DNA of 64,000 nt from a bacterium (GCA_016932575.1 JAFGCO010000055.1:343670-407669); one strand, 5' to 3'; numbered from the stretch's first letter, positions 1-8,763 are shown. Numbers and translations: made by a program. The notes: generated by a model not told the origin, from the letters alone.

Positions 1-37
1 ACTCGGGCGAGAGGCGCTCTGGAACGGATGCTTTATT

Positions 38-1102
38 ATGTCTGACCGTGTGATTGTGGCCATGAGCGGGGGGGTCGACTCTTCTGTTGCAGCTGCCATG
101 ATGAAAAAGAAAGGATATGAGGTTATCGGTCTGACCATGCAGCTGGGATCCCGGAACGGCCGCTGTTGCTCGGAGCAGGATATTCTGGACGCGCGCCGGG
201 TTGCCGATGCTTTATCGATCCCCCATTATACAGTGTCGTATAAAAAGGCTTTTCAGAATGATGTGATCGATTATTTTGTTAAAGAATATATCCGTGGAAG
301 AACGCCAAATCCCTGTGCTGTCTGCAATCCGAAGATCAAATTCGGGGTATTGCTGAACAAGGTCCGAAGTATGGGTGCCCGATATCTGGTTACGGGACAT
401 TACGCCAATATGAAGCGGGATCCCGGTACAGGGCGCTGGCTGCTGAAACGGGGCAGGGAGCGGGGAAAAGATCAGTCCTATTTTTTAGGACGACTGTCTC
501 AGGATCAGCTTGCACATGCGCTGTTTCCGGTGGGTAATTATCCCAAAGACAAAATACGGATTTTAGCAGAACATATGGGGCTGCCGGTTGCCCGGAAAAC
601 CGAAAGTCAGGAGATTTGCTTTGTACCGGAATCGGGTGTGGCCCGGTTTATTGAAAATGAGCGGGGTGAACCTTTCAGACCGGGTAAAATCATTCAGTCG
701 GATGGAAAAAAACTGGGAGAGCATCAGGGTATAATCGGATACACAATCGGTCAGCGAAAAGGATTGGGCATTTCAGCTGGCAGACCCATTTACGTCACCC
801 ATATTGACGGACGTAATCATACAATTACAGTGGGCGATAATCATGAACTGTATCATGACAGGCTCATTGCGTCGGAACCGAACTGGATTGCTGTTCCTGA
901 ACTTGTCGATAAAATGGAAGTTCGTACCCGAATCCGATACAAGCACCGCCCGGCACTCTCGACGATTGAAATGATCGGGAAAAACCGAATTTGTGTTCAT
1001 TTCAGAACTCCTCAACGGGCGATTACACCCGGACAGCTGGCTGTATTTTATCAAAAGGACATCGTGATCGGATCGGCCTGGATTGAACATATTGAACGTT
1101 AA
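38..1102 (+). CDS. mnmA: tRNA-specific 2-thiouridylase MnmA
   Basis: Cytoplasmic enzyme that makes the 2-thio group of uridine-34 in tRNA(Lys/Glu/Gln), using ATP to adenylate the base and a persulfide as sulfur source. The 354-residue protein has the PP-loop SGGVDSS at residues 10-16, the NPCAVCN segment with the expected catalytic Cys at 96, and the second catalytic Cys at 194 in TESQEICF. Length and motif order match the family along the whole protein, so the gene is intact. Its last 20 bases overlap the start of a small rhodanese-like gene, a plausible sulfur-transfer partner. The promoter lies outside the window. Confidence 0.97.
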   Translation: MSDRVIVAMSGGVDSSVAAAMMKKKGYEVIGLTMQLGSRNGRCCSEQDILDARRVADALSIPHYTVSYKKAFQNDVIDYFVKEYIRGRTPNPCAVCNPKIKFGVLLNKVRSMGARYLVTGHYANMKRDPGTGRWLLKRGRERGKDQSYFLGRLSQDQLAHALFPVGNYPKDKIRILAEHMGLPVARKTESQEICFVPESGVARFIENERGEPFRPGKIIQSDGKKLGEHQGIIGYTIGQRKGLGISAGRPIYVTHIDGRNHTITVGDNHELYHDRLIASEPNWIAVPELVDKMEVRTRIRYKHRPALSTIEMIGKNRICVHFRTPQRAITPGQLAVFYQKDIVIGSAWIEHIER

Positions 1103-1316
1103 AATCAATATCGATTTTTACGATATTGATTTTGAAATAAAAATAAACCGGTTGGATAAGGACAGTGCCTTTCTGATTTACTGCGCCTGTGGCAGCCGAA
1201 GCGGTCAGGCATTATCCGTGATGGAAGATTCAGAATTTTTTACAGTCGACAATCTGGAGGAGGGACTGTATGCCCGGAAGAATGCGGAGTATCACGTTGT
1301 CGCATACAACCTTTGA
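1083..1316 (+). CDS. Mini rhodanese-like protein
   Basis: A 77-residue protein starting at a TTG inside the end of mnmA, in another frame. Residues 25-62 read like the C-terminal half of a rhodanese domain: 'DKDSAFLIYCACGSRSGQAL' corresponds to the family's active-site loop (YCxxGxRS), followed by 'VDNLEEGL', which resembles the conserved 'V.NLEGG' stretch. The candidate sulfur-carrying Cys is the first in YCAC. The N-terminal half of a normal rhodanese of about 100 residues is missing. Overlap with mnmA suggests translational coupling and a possible role in handing sulfur to MnmA. That role is inference; a decayed rhodanese gene is the alternative. Confidence 0.6.
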   Translation: MNILNVKINIDFYDIDFEIKINRLDKDSAFLIYCACGSRSGQALSVMEDSEFFTVDNLEEGLYARKNAEYHVVAYNL

Positions 1317-1367
1317 TTGACTTCCAGTGAAAAATCTGCTAATTTATAGCCGGGAGAATGATTTGAC

Positions 1368-2183
1368 TTGGAAAATAAAATGGATAGTCATAAAATAACA
1401 GTCCCTGAAATCATGGGAATGAAGTCTGCGGGAGAAAAGATCGCCTGTCTGACCGCCTATGACTGGTGTTTTGCCGCGCTTTTAGATCAGGTCGGATTGG
1501 ATATTGTTTTGGTGGGTGATTCGGCGTCCATGGTCTATGCCGGATACGAAACCACAATCCCGATTACCATGGAGCAAATGCTTTATCATACACAGTGTGT
1601 GTCAAGGGGGGTTAAACGGGCACTGTTGATTGCGGATATGCCGTTTTTGTCGTTTCAGATCAGTCCAGAAGAAACCCTGCGGAATGCCGGGCGGTTTTTA
1701 AAGGAGGGCAGAGCCGAAGGCGTCAAGATCGAAGGCGGCGAACCCATGGCCGAAACCATTCACAGAATTACGGATGTGGGCATTCCGGTGATGGGGCATC
1801 TGGGGCTCACGCCTCAGTCGATTAAAGTATTCGGAGGATACAGGATTCGCGGCAAGGATGAAAGAGAAGCTGAGATATTAAAAAACGATGCCCGCATATT
1901 AGAGCAGGCAGGTGTATTTGCACTTGTGCTGGAAAAAATTCCCGCAACACTGGCAAAAGAAATTTCCGGATCCATTGCTATCCCGACTATTGGTATCGGC
2001 GCGGGACCAGATTGTGACGGGCAAATACTGGTGACACATGACCTTCTGGGTCTCTTTGAAGAATTTAAACCGAAATTTGTTAGAAAATATGCCGAGTTGG
2101 CAAAAACCATGCGGGATGCATTTTCAAACTATGTAAAAGATGTCAAATCAGGAACATTTCCATCCAGCAGGGAAAGTTTTTAA
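1368..2183 (+). CDS. panB: 3-methyl-2-oxobutanoate hydroxymethyltransferase PanB
   Basis: First committed step of pantothenate/CoA synthesis: transfers a hydroxymethyl group from 5,10-methylene-THF to alpha-ketoisovalerate. The protein has the family hallmarks 'LVGDSASMVYAGY' (metal-binding Asp), 'GHLGLTPQ' and 'IGIGAGPDCDGQILV', and is of normal length (271 aa). The TTG start at 1368 has GGGAG at 1352-1356; an in-frame ATG at 1380 lies 23 bases from that site, so TTG is slightly preferred. No panC or panD lies next to it. It follows the rhodanese-like gene by 51 bases. Confidence 0.96.
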   Translation: MENKMDSHKITVPEIMGMKSAGEKIACLTAYDWCFAALLDQVGLDIVLVGDSASMVYAGYETTIPITMEQMLYHTQCVSRGVKRALLIADMPFLSFQISPEETLRNAGRFLKEGRAEGVKIEGGEPMAETIHRITDVGIPVMGHLGLTPQSIKVFGGYRIRGKDEREAEILKNDARILEQAGVFALVLEKIPATLAKEISGSIAIPTIGIGAGPDCDGQILVTHDLLGLFEEFKPKFVRKYAELAKTMRDAFSNYVKDVKSGTFPSSRESF

Positions 2184-2280
2184 ACAGTAATGAATCTGAA
2201 GATATTTACACAGAAAACATACTTGAATTCATCATTTTTTTCTGTGTTTCTGCATGACCAAGGTAAAAATAAGGATATCT

Positions 2281-2748
2281 ATGGAAGTCTCTTTCTGGTT
2301 TACCTTCGTTGGACTGACAATTTACGGTCTTCATCATCTTTGGCACAGATATCCGGTTCCGCTCACCTGGCTGATTGATATTCTGGCAGGTGCCGGTATT
2401 GGCGCGCTTATCGGCCAGGCCCGACCCGTACATTTCGGATACTCTGTTGTCCCTGTCTGGCTGACAGCATTTTCAGGCGGTTTGTCTGCGGTGATGCTGT
2501 GGGGGGCAGACCGTTTGAAATTATTCGAAAAGCAGCCCGTTCAGTACAGCCTGATGATTATGATGAGTATAATACATGCCAGTATCTTTATTCTGATGTA
2601 CAAATGGTACATTTTATCTCAGCTATCGGATTATCTTTCACAACCCCAAAATTTTACTTTGTTCGTTCATATCCTGCTTATTAGCGCCCTCTCTTTTATA
2701 GGCTTTACATTTCCTAAGCGTTTGCTGAAAATTCGTGGCCGTGATTGA
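2281..2748 (+). CDS. Small integral membrane protein, family unknown
   Basis: About 155 residues with four probable membrane segments: a Phe/Leu-rich one near the start, a Gly-rich one (IDILAGAGIGALIG), one around residues 85-105 and one near the end, closing with a basic tail (FPKRLLKIRGRD). The ATG at 2281 is preferred because AAGGA lies at 2271-2275, five bases upstream. A longer reading from 2254 lacks such a site. I do not recognise the family; topology faintly recalls MreD-like small membrane proteins but no diagnostic motif is visible. It may be cotranscribed with panB (98-base gap). Confidence 0.65.
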   Translation: MEVSFWFTFVGLTIYGLHHLWHRYPVPLTWLIDILAGAGIGALIGQARPVHFGYSVVPVWLTAFSGGLSAVMLWGADRLKLFEKQPVQYSLMIMMSIIHASIFILMYKWYILSQLSDYLSQPQNFTLFVHILLISALSFIGFTFPKRLLKIRGRD

Positions 2749-2768
2749 GAGTTTGTGTGTAACCGGAT

Positions 2769-2792
2769 AAATCCAGAGTGCCCTTTGGATTT
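2769..2792 (+). terminator. Possible terminator stem-loop
   Basis: AAATCCAGAG pairs with CTTTGGATTT (one G-U pair) around a TGCC loop, 20 bases after the stop codon of the membrane protein. There is no long T tract after the stem, so it is only a weak candidate. Confidence 0.35.
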
Positions 2793-3573
2793 CGGAACCA
2801 TTGAACAGTCATTAAATTCTATAAAAACAATATATTTCAAAACAACCGGGCGCTCGCTTTGCCAGGGCAGCGGCAATTTTTACACAGCCTCTGTGTTCTG
2901 ATTCAGGTAAAAAGGAAACCGAATCCCCGTTACCTCGTCTTGCTTCATCCTGACTTAACTACAGGATAAAAATGCGTTCCTGTATGGTTCATTTGTATGT
3001 ATTATTCTTTATTTTTTTTAAATGCCGGTTAACAAAATGACAATATGATAAAATTACAAACCGCCCTGTTTTATTTCTGAAGTATGCAATAATATTTTGT
3101 TTTTGATAATTTAACATGTTGATCTTTCAATCATTCTGTAATTGTTTATTGTTTAATTATTATAATATAATAATATGAAAAATTTTTAATATTCATGTCG
3201 CACTGTTTTATATCCACGGTTTTTTCCTGAAAACAATACATTTCAGTCCATTTTACGGCATATTCTTCTTGTTTCGGCAATAAATTCCGATTCAAATTGC
3301 ATATTTTCAGCATTTCTGTGCAGCTTTAAAATTTGTATTTTAAATAAGATATAACACTATACTAATATTTCGGCATATATATTGCTTTAACATTTGATAA
3401 ATCGTGTGCGGAAAACATGAGGAGGCGTTTATAGAAAAAAAGTTCTCTATCGATAATCATCAAATGAATTCTTTAAAATTGAAGTGTCATCATTCTCCTG
3501 TAATTTAAAAAGTTAGAGTATCAAAAATATTTATCCCCTCCCCCATGTGTGTCAAAAACAAAGGAGAAATGTC
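2793..3573. other. Long AT-rich intergenic leader before the Tad locus
   Basis: About 780 bases with no convincing gene on either strand. It is markedly richer in A and T than its neighbours, especially 3000-3380. Apart from a sigma-54-like sequence at 3371-3386 and a GAGGAGG at about 3420-3426 that leads to no usable ORF, I see no RNA gene, repeat or known riboswitch. It is probably the regulatory region of the pilus operon. Confidence 0.6.
3371..3386 (+). promoter_or_regulatory. Candidate sigma-54 (-24/-12) promoter for pilin genes
   Basis: CGGCATATATATTGCT has GG and GC separated by exactly 10 bases, with GGCA and TTGCT matching the sigma-54 consensus (TGGCAC-N5-TTGCW) at most key positions. 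Transcription would start near 3398, about 175 bases before the first pilin. A chance match in AT-rich DNA is possible. Confidence 0.35.
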
Positions 3574-3741
3574 ATGAAAGTTCTGCATTTGCTCAGAGCA
3601 ATCGCCCGAAGGGAAGAAGGACAGACACTGGCTGAATATGCCTTGATTCTCGTTCTCATTGCTGTCGTGGTCATTGCCGCAGTCACTCTGCTGGGAACTC
3701 AGATCCAGGGTGTACTGCAATCCATCGCCAATGCACTTTAA
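3574..3741 (+). CDS. Flp-type pilin 1
   Basis: A 55-residue Flp/Fap pilin, the structural subunit of a Tad pilus. After a short basic leader comes EEGQTLAEYALILVLI: Gly then Gln-Thr-Leu-Ala-Glu-Tyr matches the prepilin cleavage site (after G) with Glu at +5 and Tyr at +6, followed by one hydrophobic helix and an amphipathic tail. The start at 3574 is fixed by AAGGAG at 3561-3566; a longer reading from 3547 would place this site inside the gene. First gene of the Tad locus, probably the most strongly expressed. Confidence 0.9.
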   Translation: MKVLHLLRAIARREEGQTLAEYALILVLIAVVVIAAVTLLGTQIQGVLQSIANAL

Positions 3742-3759
3742 GATGCTGCTTTTGACAAA

Positions 3760-3909
3760 ATGCGAGGTTTAGTCAAAAGAATCGAAGGGCAAACGTTGGG
3801 TGAGTTTGTACTGATCCTTCTGCTGATCGTGATTGTCACGATTGTGGCGCTCACATTATTGGGAACCAATCTCTTGGCCTTCTGGAATCAGATAAGCAAT
3901 GCTTTGTAA
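3760..3909 (+). CDS. Flp-type pilin 2 (short, divergent)
   Basis: A 49-residue ORF reading MRGLVKRIEGQTLGEFVLIL..., ending ...QISNAL. It shares EGQTL, Glu at +5, LIL, ITLLGT-like and final NAL features with the pilin just upstream, so it is a tandem duplicate. Differences: Phe replaces Tyr at +6, and the leader is shorter. It lies in the same frame as pilin 1, only 18 bases after its stop, with no clear ribosome binding site between them, so it may be translated by reinitiation. It may be a minor pilin or a decaying copy. Confidence 0.75.
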   Translation: MRGLVKRIEGQTLGEFVLILLLIVIVTIVALTLLGTNLLAFWNQISNAL

Positions 3910-3962
3910 TTCGCAGTTTCATTACAGCAGGATCAGTGCGTTTTTATTTGATGTTGCTTAAA

Positions 3963-4012
3963 GGAGAGGGAGATTTTCATCCTCCCTCTCCCAAGAGCAA
4001 GCCCCTGCTCTT
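3963..4012 (+). promoter_or_regulatory. Two tandem stem-loops between pilins and tadE
   Basis: Stem 1: GGAGAGGGAG (3963-3972) with CTCCCTCTCC (3982-3991), 10 perfect pairs. Stem 2: AAGAGCA (3993-3999) with TGCTCTT (4006-4012), 7 perfect pairs. No T tract follows, so they look more like an mRNA-stabilising or attenuating element than a full terminator. Such an element would let pilin mRNA outnumber mRNA for the assembly machinery. Confidence 0.6.
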
Positions 4013-4066
4013 CGTTCTCAATGAAGCGGTATTGCTAAAATCAGTCAATCGGGAAGGACATTGACG

Positions 4067-4450
4067 ATGTTGAGAAAATTGATTCATAATCAGGAGGGTC
4101 AATCCCTGGTAGAGTTAGTGCTGGTGATTCCCATCTTTATTTTTCTTCTGTTTGGCATCATTGAATTCGGCAGGGCGTGGGAAACGCTCAATATTATGAC
4201 AAGCGCAGCAAGAGAGGGTGCCCGGGTTGCTGCAGTCACCAATCCCAACGTATCAAGAGCCTCTAATGCTGCGCAAAGAATACTCTCTGCAGGCAATGTC
4301 AGTAATGCATCGGTTTCGGTAACCGGACCCGACGGCAACGGAGAAGTCCAGGTTACAGTCACTGTCAGTTATGCGCCCATGAGCAATATCATACCCGGTC
4401 TTGGACCGATGTCCCTTTCAAGAAGTACTTCGATGCATTGGGAAGGTTAA
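4067..4450 (+). CDS. tadE: TadE-like pseudopilin
   Basis: About 127 residues. The N-terminus NQEGQSLVELVLVIPIFIFLLFGIIEFGRAW is the classic TadE region: a prepilin-type cleavage site after Gly, Glu at +5, one membrane helix and the conserved EFGRA. The rest is a small extracytoplasmic domain rich in Ser, Val and Thr. TadE is a minor pseudopilin needed for Flp pilus assembly. ATG 4067 is preferred over TTG 4061 because GGGAAGGA (4051-4058) is eight bases upstream. Followed 18 bases later by cpaB. Confidence 0.88.
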   Translation: MLRKLIHNQEGQSLVELVLVIPIFIFLLFGIIEFGRAWETLNIMTSAAREGARVAAVTNPNVSRASNAAQRILSAGNVSNASVSVTGPDGNGEVQVTVTVSYAPMSNIIPGLGPMSLSRSTSMHWEG

Positions 4451-4468
4451 TTTTCGGAGCGAAGAATT

Positions 4469-5296
4469 ATGATTAAAGTGCGATCGATCATCATTGTGGC
4501 CCTTGTGCTCAGCGGGGCTGTCACTTACGGATTATATCAGTATATGGAAAATCAAAAGGTCACATCTGAAGAAAAAGACGAAGGGTATAAGAATGTCATT
4601 TTAGCCAATGTGCATCTGCCTATCGGGACAAAAATTGAAGAATCCAATGTGCGGAGGATTGCCTGGCCTGCCAAGCTGCTGCCCAAAGACCACTATTCTG
4701 AGATATCCCAGGTTGTGGGTCGCGTAATGAAAGCAGAAGCATTTCCGGGGGATGTGATTATAGAGAGCAAATTGGCACCGATCGGATCTGAAGGAGGATT
4801 TTCCAGCATTATACCTCCGGGTATGCGTGCCCTGACAGTCGAAGTGAACACCTATGTAGGTGTGGGGGGATTTATTCTTCCAAATACACGTGTAGATGTA
4901 TTGGTGACGGTTGCATCATATTCAGACAAAGATGAAGCATCCACAAGAATTATTCTCGAGAATATCAAAGTCCTGGCCGTAGATCAGACTTTCCAGAGAA
5001 AAGGGGACGATCCGGTCACCGTACAAACGGTGACACTGCTTGTGACTCCGGATCAGGCAGAAAAACTGGTACTTGCAAGCACTGAGGGAAAGCTGCAATT
5101 GACTTTAAGGAACGACTCAGACAACGCGCAAATGACGACAAGCGGTGTTCAATTAAAAGAATTGGTGGCCAAGAAAACCACCATAAACCGTCGGATCACC
5201 AAGCCTTCTGCATCCAGGAATAAAAAAGTAGTGGAAGTGATTCATTCGGGCGAACGGGAAGAGATCACATTCGAAGACGGAGAAAGAAAAGAATAA
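4469..5296 (+). CDS. cpaB: Flp pilus assembly protein CpaB/RcpC
   Basis: 275 residues. A single membrane anchor (about residues 7-24) is followed by an SAF-like domain (VHLPIGTKIEESNVRRI...) and the CpaB/RcpC core (GMRALTVEVNTYVGVGGFILPNTRVDVLVT), then a basic C-terminal tail. CpaB is a periplasmic partner of the CpaC secretin and is thought to bind peptidoglycan or stabilise the channel. Its place between tadE and cpaC fits the usual order of Tad loci. Confidence 0.92.
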   Translation: MIKVRSIIIVALVLSGAVTYGLYQYMENQKVTSEEKDEGYKNVILANVHLPIGTKIEESNVRRIAWPAKLLPKDHYSEISQVVGRVMKAEAFPGDVIIESKLAPIGSEGGFSSIIPPGMRALTVEVNTYVGVGGFILPNTRVDVLVTVASYSDKDEASTRIILENIKVLAVDQTFQRKGDDPVTVQTVTLLVTPDQAEKLVLASTEGKLQLTLRNDSDNAQMTTSGVQLKELVAKKTTINRRITKPSASRNKKVVEVIHSGEREEITFEDGERKE

Positions 5297-5366
5297 ACTC
5301 CCGGCATGACCTCAGCGGAACTTCAGGACTGAATGATGAGGATATTATTTACCAGGAGACACACCC

Positions 5367-6461
5367 ATGGCTATTTTTTCGGATAGTACATTTTGTAAAA
5401 AGGGATTTGCGGTAATACTGTTGATTTTACTCTTTGCTAATTATGCGCAGAGTCTGACAGAGGATGTTGAGGTATTGGATATCTATTCTGGCCAATCGGA
5501 AGTCCTCGATTTCGAAAAGCCCGTTAGCCGGATTGCGATATCGAATCCTGATGTGGCCAGCGCCAGTGTCATTACTCCGCTTCAGATTTTAATTGACGGT
5601 AAAAAAACCGGTATCACAACCCTGGTAGTCTGGCCTGAAAAAGGCACCTATATGAAGTATAAATTAAGGGTTGTTGCCGGGGTTTCGAAAGAGCAGGTCA
5701 TGCTTAATGTCAAATTTATCGAAGTGAATAAAAGTGCTTTAAAAACACTGGGATTTGATTTTTTAGTAAAAAAATTCAATGTCAGAGAAGAAGTGATGGA
5801 TATGGGATCCTACGCCGGAAAGGTCAATGATCCGTCAGATCCCCTGATTCTGGGCAATTCCGTTGATTTCTTTTTTAATTCGACGACCCAGAATATATCA
5901 GGTATTATTAAAGCTCTGTGGGAAGACAACCTTCTGACGGTTCTGGCAGCACCGAATTTAAGTGCCATCAGCGGAGCGGAAGCCCGGTTTCTGGCAGGAG
6001 GTGAGTTCCCGATTCCTCTTGTATCCGGAACAGGCGGTTCGCAGAGCATATCGATTGTATTTAAAGAATATGGTGTCCGGTTAAAGTTTGTGCCCACAGT
6101 TCTCAGTTCGAAGCTAATCAATATTAAAGTAGAGGCAGAGGTCAGCAACCTGGATTTTGAAAATGGTATTATCCTGAGCGGATTCCGAATTCCCTCCCTC
6201 GATACCCGTAAGGCAGAAACGGTTGTTGAACTGGAAGAAGGGCAATATTTTATTTTGGGAGGACTGCTCTCTTCAGATATGGCGAAAACCGTTTCTAAAA
6301 TACCGGGCCTTGGACATATTCCCATTCTTGGAAAACTCTTCAGCAGTGAGCGGTATTTAAACAATGAAAGCGAGCTTCTCATCACATTGTCACCGAAGAT
6401 TGTCAGGGGGATCGGTGAAAATGAAATTCCTGCCATGAAGCTTCAGGCTGATGACAAGTAA
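5367..6461 (+). CDS. cpaC: Flp pilus secretin CpaC/RcpA
   Basis: 364 residues forming the outer-membrane channel for the pilus. There is a signal peptide (hydrophobic about residues 12-28), an N-terminal pilus/BON-like domain (VLDIYSGQSEVLDFEKPVSRIAI..., DVASAS), and a C-terminal secretin domain with PNLSAISGAEARFLAGGEFPIP and the closing 'IPGLGHIPILGKLFSS'. It is shorter than many CpaC proteins but both domains are complete. ACCAGGAG-like sequence precedes the ATG. An outer-membrane secretin indicates a didermic cell. Confidence 0.93.
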   Translation: MAIFSDSTFCKKGFAVILLILLFANYAQSLTEDVEVLDIYSGQSEVLDFEKPVSRIAISNPDVASASVITPLQILIDGKKTGITTLVVWPEKGTYMKYKLRVVAGVSKEQVMLNVKFIEVNKSALKTLGFDFLVKKFNVREEVMDMGSYAGKVNDPSDPLILGNSVDFFFNSTTQNISGIIKALWEDNLLTVLAAPNLSAISGAEARFLAGGEFPIPLVSGTGGSQSISIVFKEYGVRLKFVPTVLSSKLINIKVEAEVSNLDFENGIILSGFRIPSLDTRKAETVVELEEGQYFILGGLLSSDMAKTVSKIPGLGHIPILGKLFSSERYLNNESELLITLSPKIVRGIGENEIPAMKLQADDK

Positions 6462-6487
6462 CAGTAAAAATTGGAAAAGGGGGGTGT

Positions 6488-7468
6488 ATGAAAAAGTTCA
6501 TCAAAGAGACAAAGGGAAATGTCATCGTCTTTACCGCGATTGCCATGACCTGTATGATCGGTTTTGCTGCACTCTCCATTGATGTGAGCACGCTTCTGAC
6601 GGCGCGCAATGAACTGCAATGTGCGACAGATGCAGCCGCCCTGTCAGGCGCAACGGGATTATTGGAAAGTTACCCGGAATCCAGAATCCGGGCCATAGCC
6701 ACGGCCGGCCGGAACCAGTGCATGAACCAGTGTGTTGACTTAACGGCCTCCGATGTTACTTTTCCTCAGACCAACCAGATCATGGTGCAGGCCCAGTTAC
6801 CCGTCACTCTGAATTTTTCACCGGTTCTGGGGATCAATTCGGCCAATATATCCGCAATAGCCGTGGCCGAACTGGGAACCATTGTGGGGACGAAGGGTCT
6901 CAAACCCTGGGCCGTTCCGGACATGAATTATGAACCGGGTGATATTGTCTGCATCAAGGCAGGCGTGTTGGGGGCCCCGGGTACCGAGCCCAGTTTTTTC
7001 TATCCAATCGATTTTCCGCCTATGAATCGGGGTATACCTGAATCGGGTGCCTGTGTTTACCGGGAAAACATCATTCACACCAGCAGCAGCTATGTTTCTG
7101 TCGGTGATATTCTGCAGGTCGAGCCCGGCAATATGGTTGGACCCACCCAGCAAGGGGTCAACAGTTTAATCGGTCAGGATCCGGACGCTTACTGGGATCC
7201 TGGATTTGGGGCGACCGGCGGAGTCGTGAATTCCAGCTCGGGCCAGGATGGAAGTTCCCTCAGTCCGCGGGTGGTGATTATTCCGATGTACGATCCCACT
7301 CTGCCGCCGGATTCCGGAAGGAATAATATTACTGTAACCCGTCTGGGTGCCTTTTTTGTGACTGGATTTCAGGGGAAAAGTCTCTATGGCACATTCATGA
7401 CGATTTGGCATCATGGCACGTTCGGAGGCGGCAGTTCGATGCTGAAAGGCGTCAGGCTCGTTCAATAA
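6488..7468 (+). CDS. tadG: TadG-like pilus assembly protein
   Basis: 326 residues. The N-terminus KGNVIVFTAIAMTCMIGFAALSIDVSTLL is the TadE/TadG-like membrane anchor, followed by 'ARNELQCATDAAALSGA', the typical TadG motif. The remainder is a large extracytoplasmic domain rich in Gly, Pro and Ser without a von Willebrand A metal site that I can see, so it resembles the shorter 'Flp pilus-assembly TadG-like N-terminal' family. Preceded by AAAGGGGGGTGT seven or so bases upstream. It sits between cpaC and cpaE. Confidence 0.83.
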   Translation: MKKFIKETKGNVIVFTAIAMTCMIGFAALSIDVSTLLTARNELQCATDAAALSGATGLLESYPESRIRAIATAGRNQCMNQCVDLTASDVTFPQTNQIMVQAQLPVTLNFSPVLGINSANISAIAVAELGTIVGTKGLKPWAVPDMNYEPGDIVCIKAGVLGAPGTEPSFFYPIDFPPMNRGIPESGACVYRENIIHTSSSYVSVGDILQVEPGNMVGPTQQGVNSLIGQDPDAYWDPGFGATGGVVNSSSGQDGSSLSPRVVIIPMYDPTLPPDSGRNNITVTRLGAFFVTGFQGKSLYGTFMTIWHHGTFGGGSSMLKGVRLVQ

Positions 7469-7519
7469 TCATCCGGATAAGATTTAATGAATAAGATCAT
7501 AAAAATGTAACTCTAACAA

Positions 7520-8752
7520 ATGGTTTTCAGCAAAATGAACACATCCCAAAATCTAAATAAATCCATTCTTTTGCTTGATACAAATGATGCATCGGCGAGG
7601 CATATCAAAACAATACTGGAATGTCTGGATGAGGTCGAAATCATCCATGAGGGGAAAGAAATTAATGAATTTTTATCTCTGATTCGAAAGCATACACCGG
7701 ATATTGTGATTTTTAATCTATCGCCATCTCTGGAAGCCAGCATCAATCTGTCAAGACAGATGACCAGCATGTTCCCGGAGGTTACCCTCATTGCAGCTGC
7801 TGATACAATGGACACCTCTGTTATTCTGAAGGTTATGCGTGCCCGGGTACGGGAATTTTTAAAGCAGCCGGTCAGTCAAGATGAACTTTTAAGCGTGATC
7901 CACCATGTTTTCAGCGAAAAGGAAGCGGCATTATCCCTGAAAACCGTGGAAAGCAAAATCATTACTTTCTTTGGACCCAAGGGAGGCGTGGGAACCACAA
8001 CGGTCGCCACCAATATGGCCACTTCACTGGCCAGACATACAAAAAAAGATGTGATTATCGTCGATCTCGATCTGCAGTTCGGCAATGTCGCATTACATAT
8101 GAATGTGAAATCCAAATACTCTATTCTTGACATTGTCAATTGCATTGATCAGATAGAAATTCCCCTTTTAAAATCACAAATGCCCAAGGGCACAAACGGC
8201 GTTTCAGTGTTGTCAGTGCCATCCCGTATCGAGGATGTGGAAAACATCAAATCGGTTCATATTGAAAAATTATTGCTGATGCTCCGCAAGGTATTTGATT
8301 ATATTATTATCGACACCCACAATGCATTCGATGATCTTTCAATCAAAGCCATGGACGAATCCAATTTTGTGCTTCTTGTTACCACCCTGGATGTGCCTTC
8401 ATTATTTCATACAAAAAGAAGCCTGCAGCTTTTTCAGAAAATGGCGTACACCATGGAAAAGCTGTTTATTGTCATCAATCGGTATAATGCTTTGGAAGAA
8501 TTTGATTTAAAATCCACGGAAAAGATGCTGGATTTTCCGATTTTCTGGTCCATTCCGGAACAGGATTATCAAACCATGATTTCTTCCATTAACAGAGGGA
8601 ATCCCATATCAAGCATGAAACCGGATTTAAAATTAAGCCAGAATTTTTTAGAAATGGCTATGAAATTTAATGGTTTATACCATAAAAAGACTCAGGATGA
8701 AAAATCTCAAAAAAAACGAAGTCTATTTATGTTTAAGAAAACTGTGAAATAA
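7520..8752 (+). CDS. cpaE: CpaE/TadZ pilus-localising ATPase
   Basis: 410 residues: a receiver-like domain (about 15-130) then a ParA/MinD-type ATPase (146-400) with the deviant Walker A KGGVGTT at 154-160 and VDLDLQFGN at 181-189. The usual phospho-acceptor Asp of the receiver is replaced by Asn (DIVIFNL, Asn-66), as is common in CpaE/TadZ atypical receivers. The protein positions the pilus machine at the pole. No clear Shine-Dalgarno precedes either ATG (7520 or 7535). The gene reads directly into cpaF. Confidence 0.9.
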   Translation: MVFSKMNTSQNLNKSILLLDTNDASARHIKTILECLDEVEIIHEGKEINEFLSLIRKHTPDIVIFNLSPSLEASINLSRQMTSMFPEVTLIAAADTMDTSVILKVMRARVREFLKQPVSQDELLSVIHHVFSEKEAALSLKTVESKIITFFGPKGGVGTTTVATNMATSLARHTKKDVIIVDLDLQFGNVALHMNVKSKYSILDIVNCIDQIEIPLLKSQMPKGTNGVSVLSVPSRIEDVENIKSVHIEKLLLMLRKVFDYIIIDTHNAFDDLSIKAMDESNFVLLVTTLDVPSLFHTKRSLQLFQKMAYTMEKLFIVINRYNALEEFDLKSTEKMLDFPIFWSIPEQDYQTMISSINRGNPISSMKPDLKLSQNFLEMAMKFNGLYHKKTQDEKSQKKRSLFMFKKTVK

Positions 8753-8763
8753 GGGAATTTGCA

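Noticed and set aside
2190..2378. 62-residue plus-strand frame after panB
   Set aside because: Overlaps the membrane protein gene in another frame, with no ribosome site or domain.
3400..3573. c-di-GMP or other riboswitch in the pilin leader
   Set aside because: No conserved GEMM-type or other riboswitch core can be recognised in the sequence.
5810..6436. 208-residue minus-strand frame inside cpaC
   Set aside because: The plus strand encodes a complete secretin; the reverse frame shows no recognisable domain or start signal.
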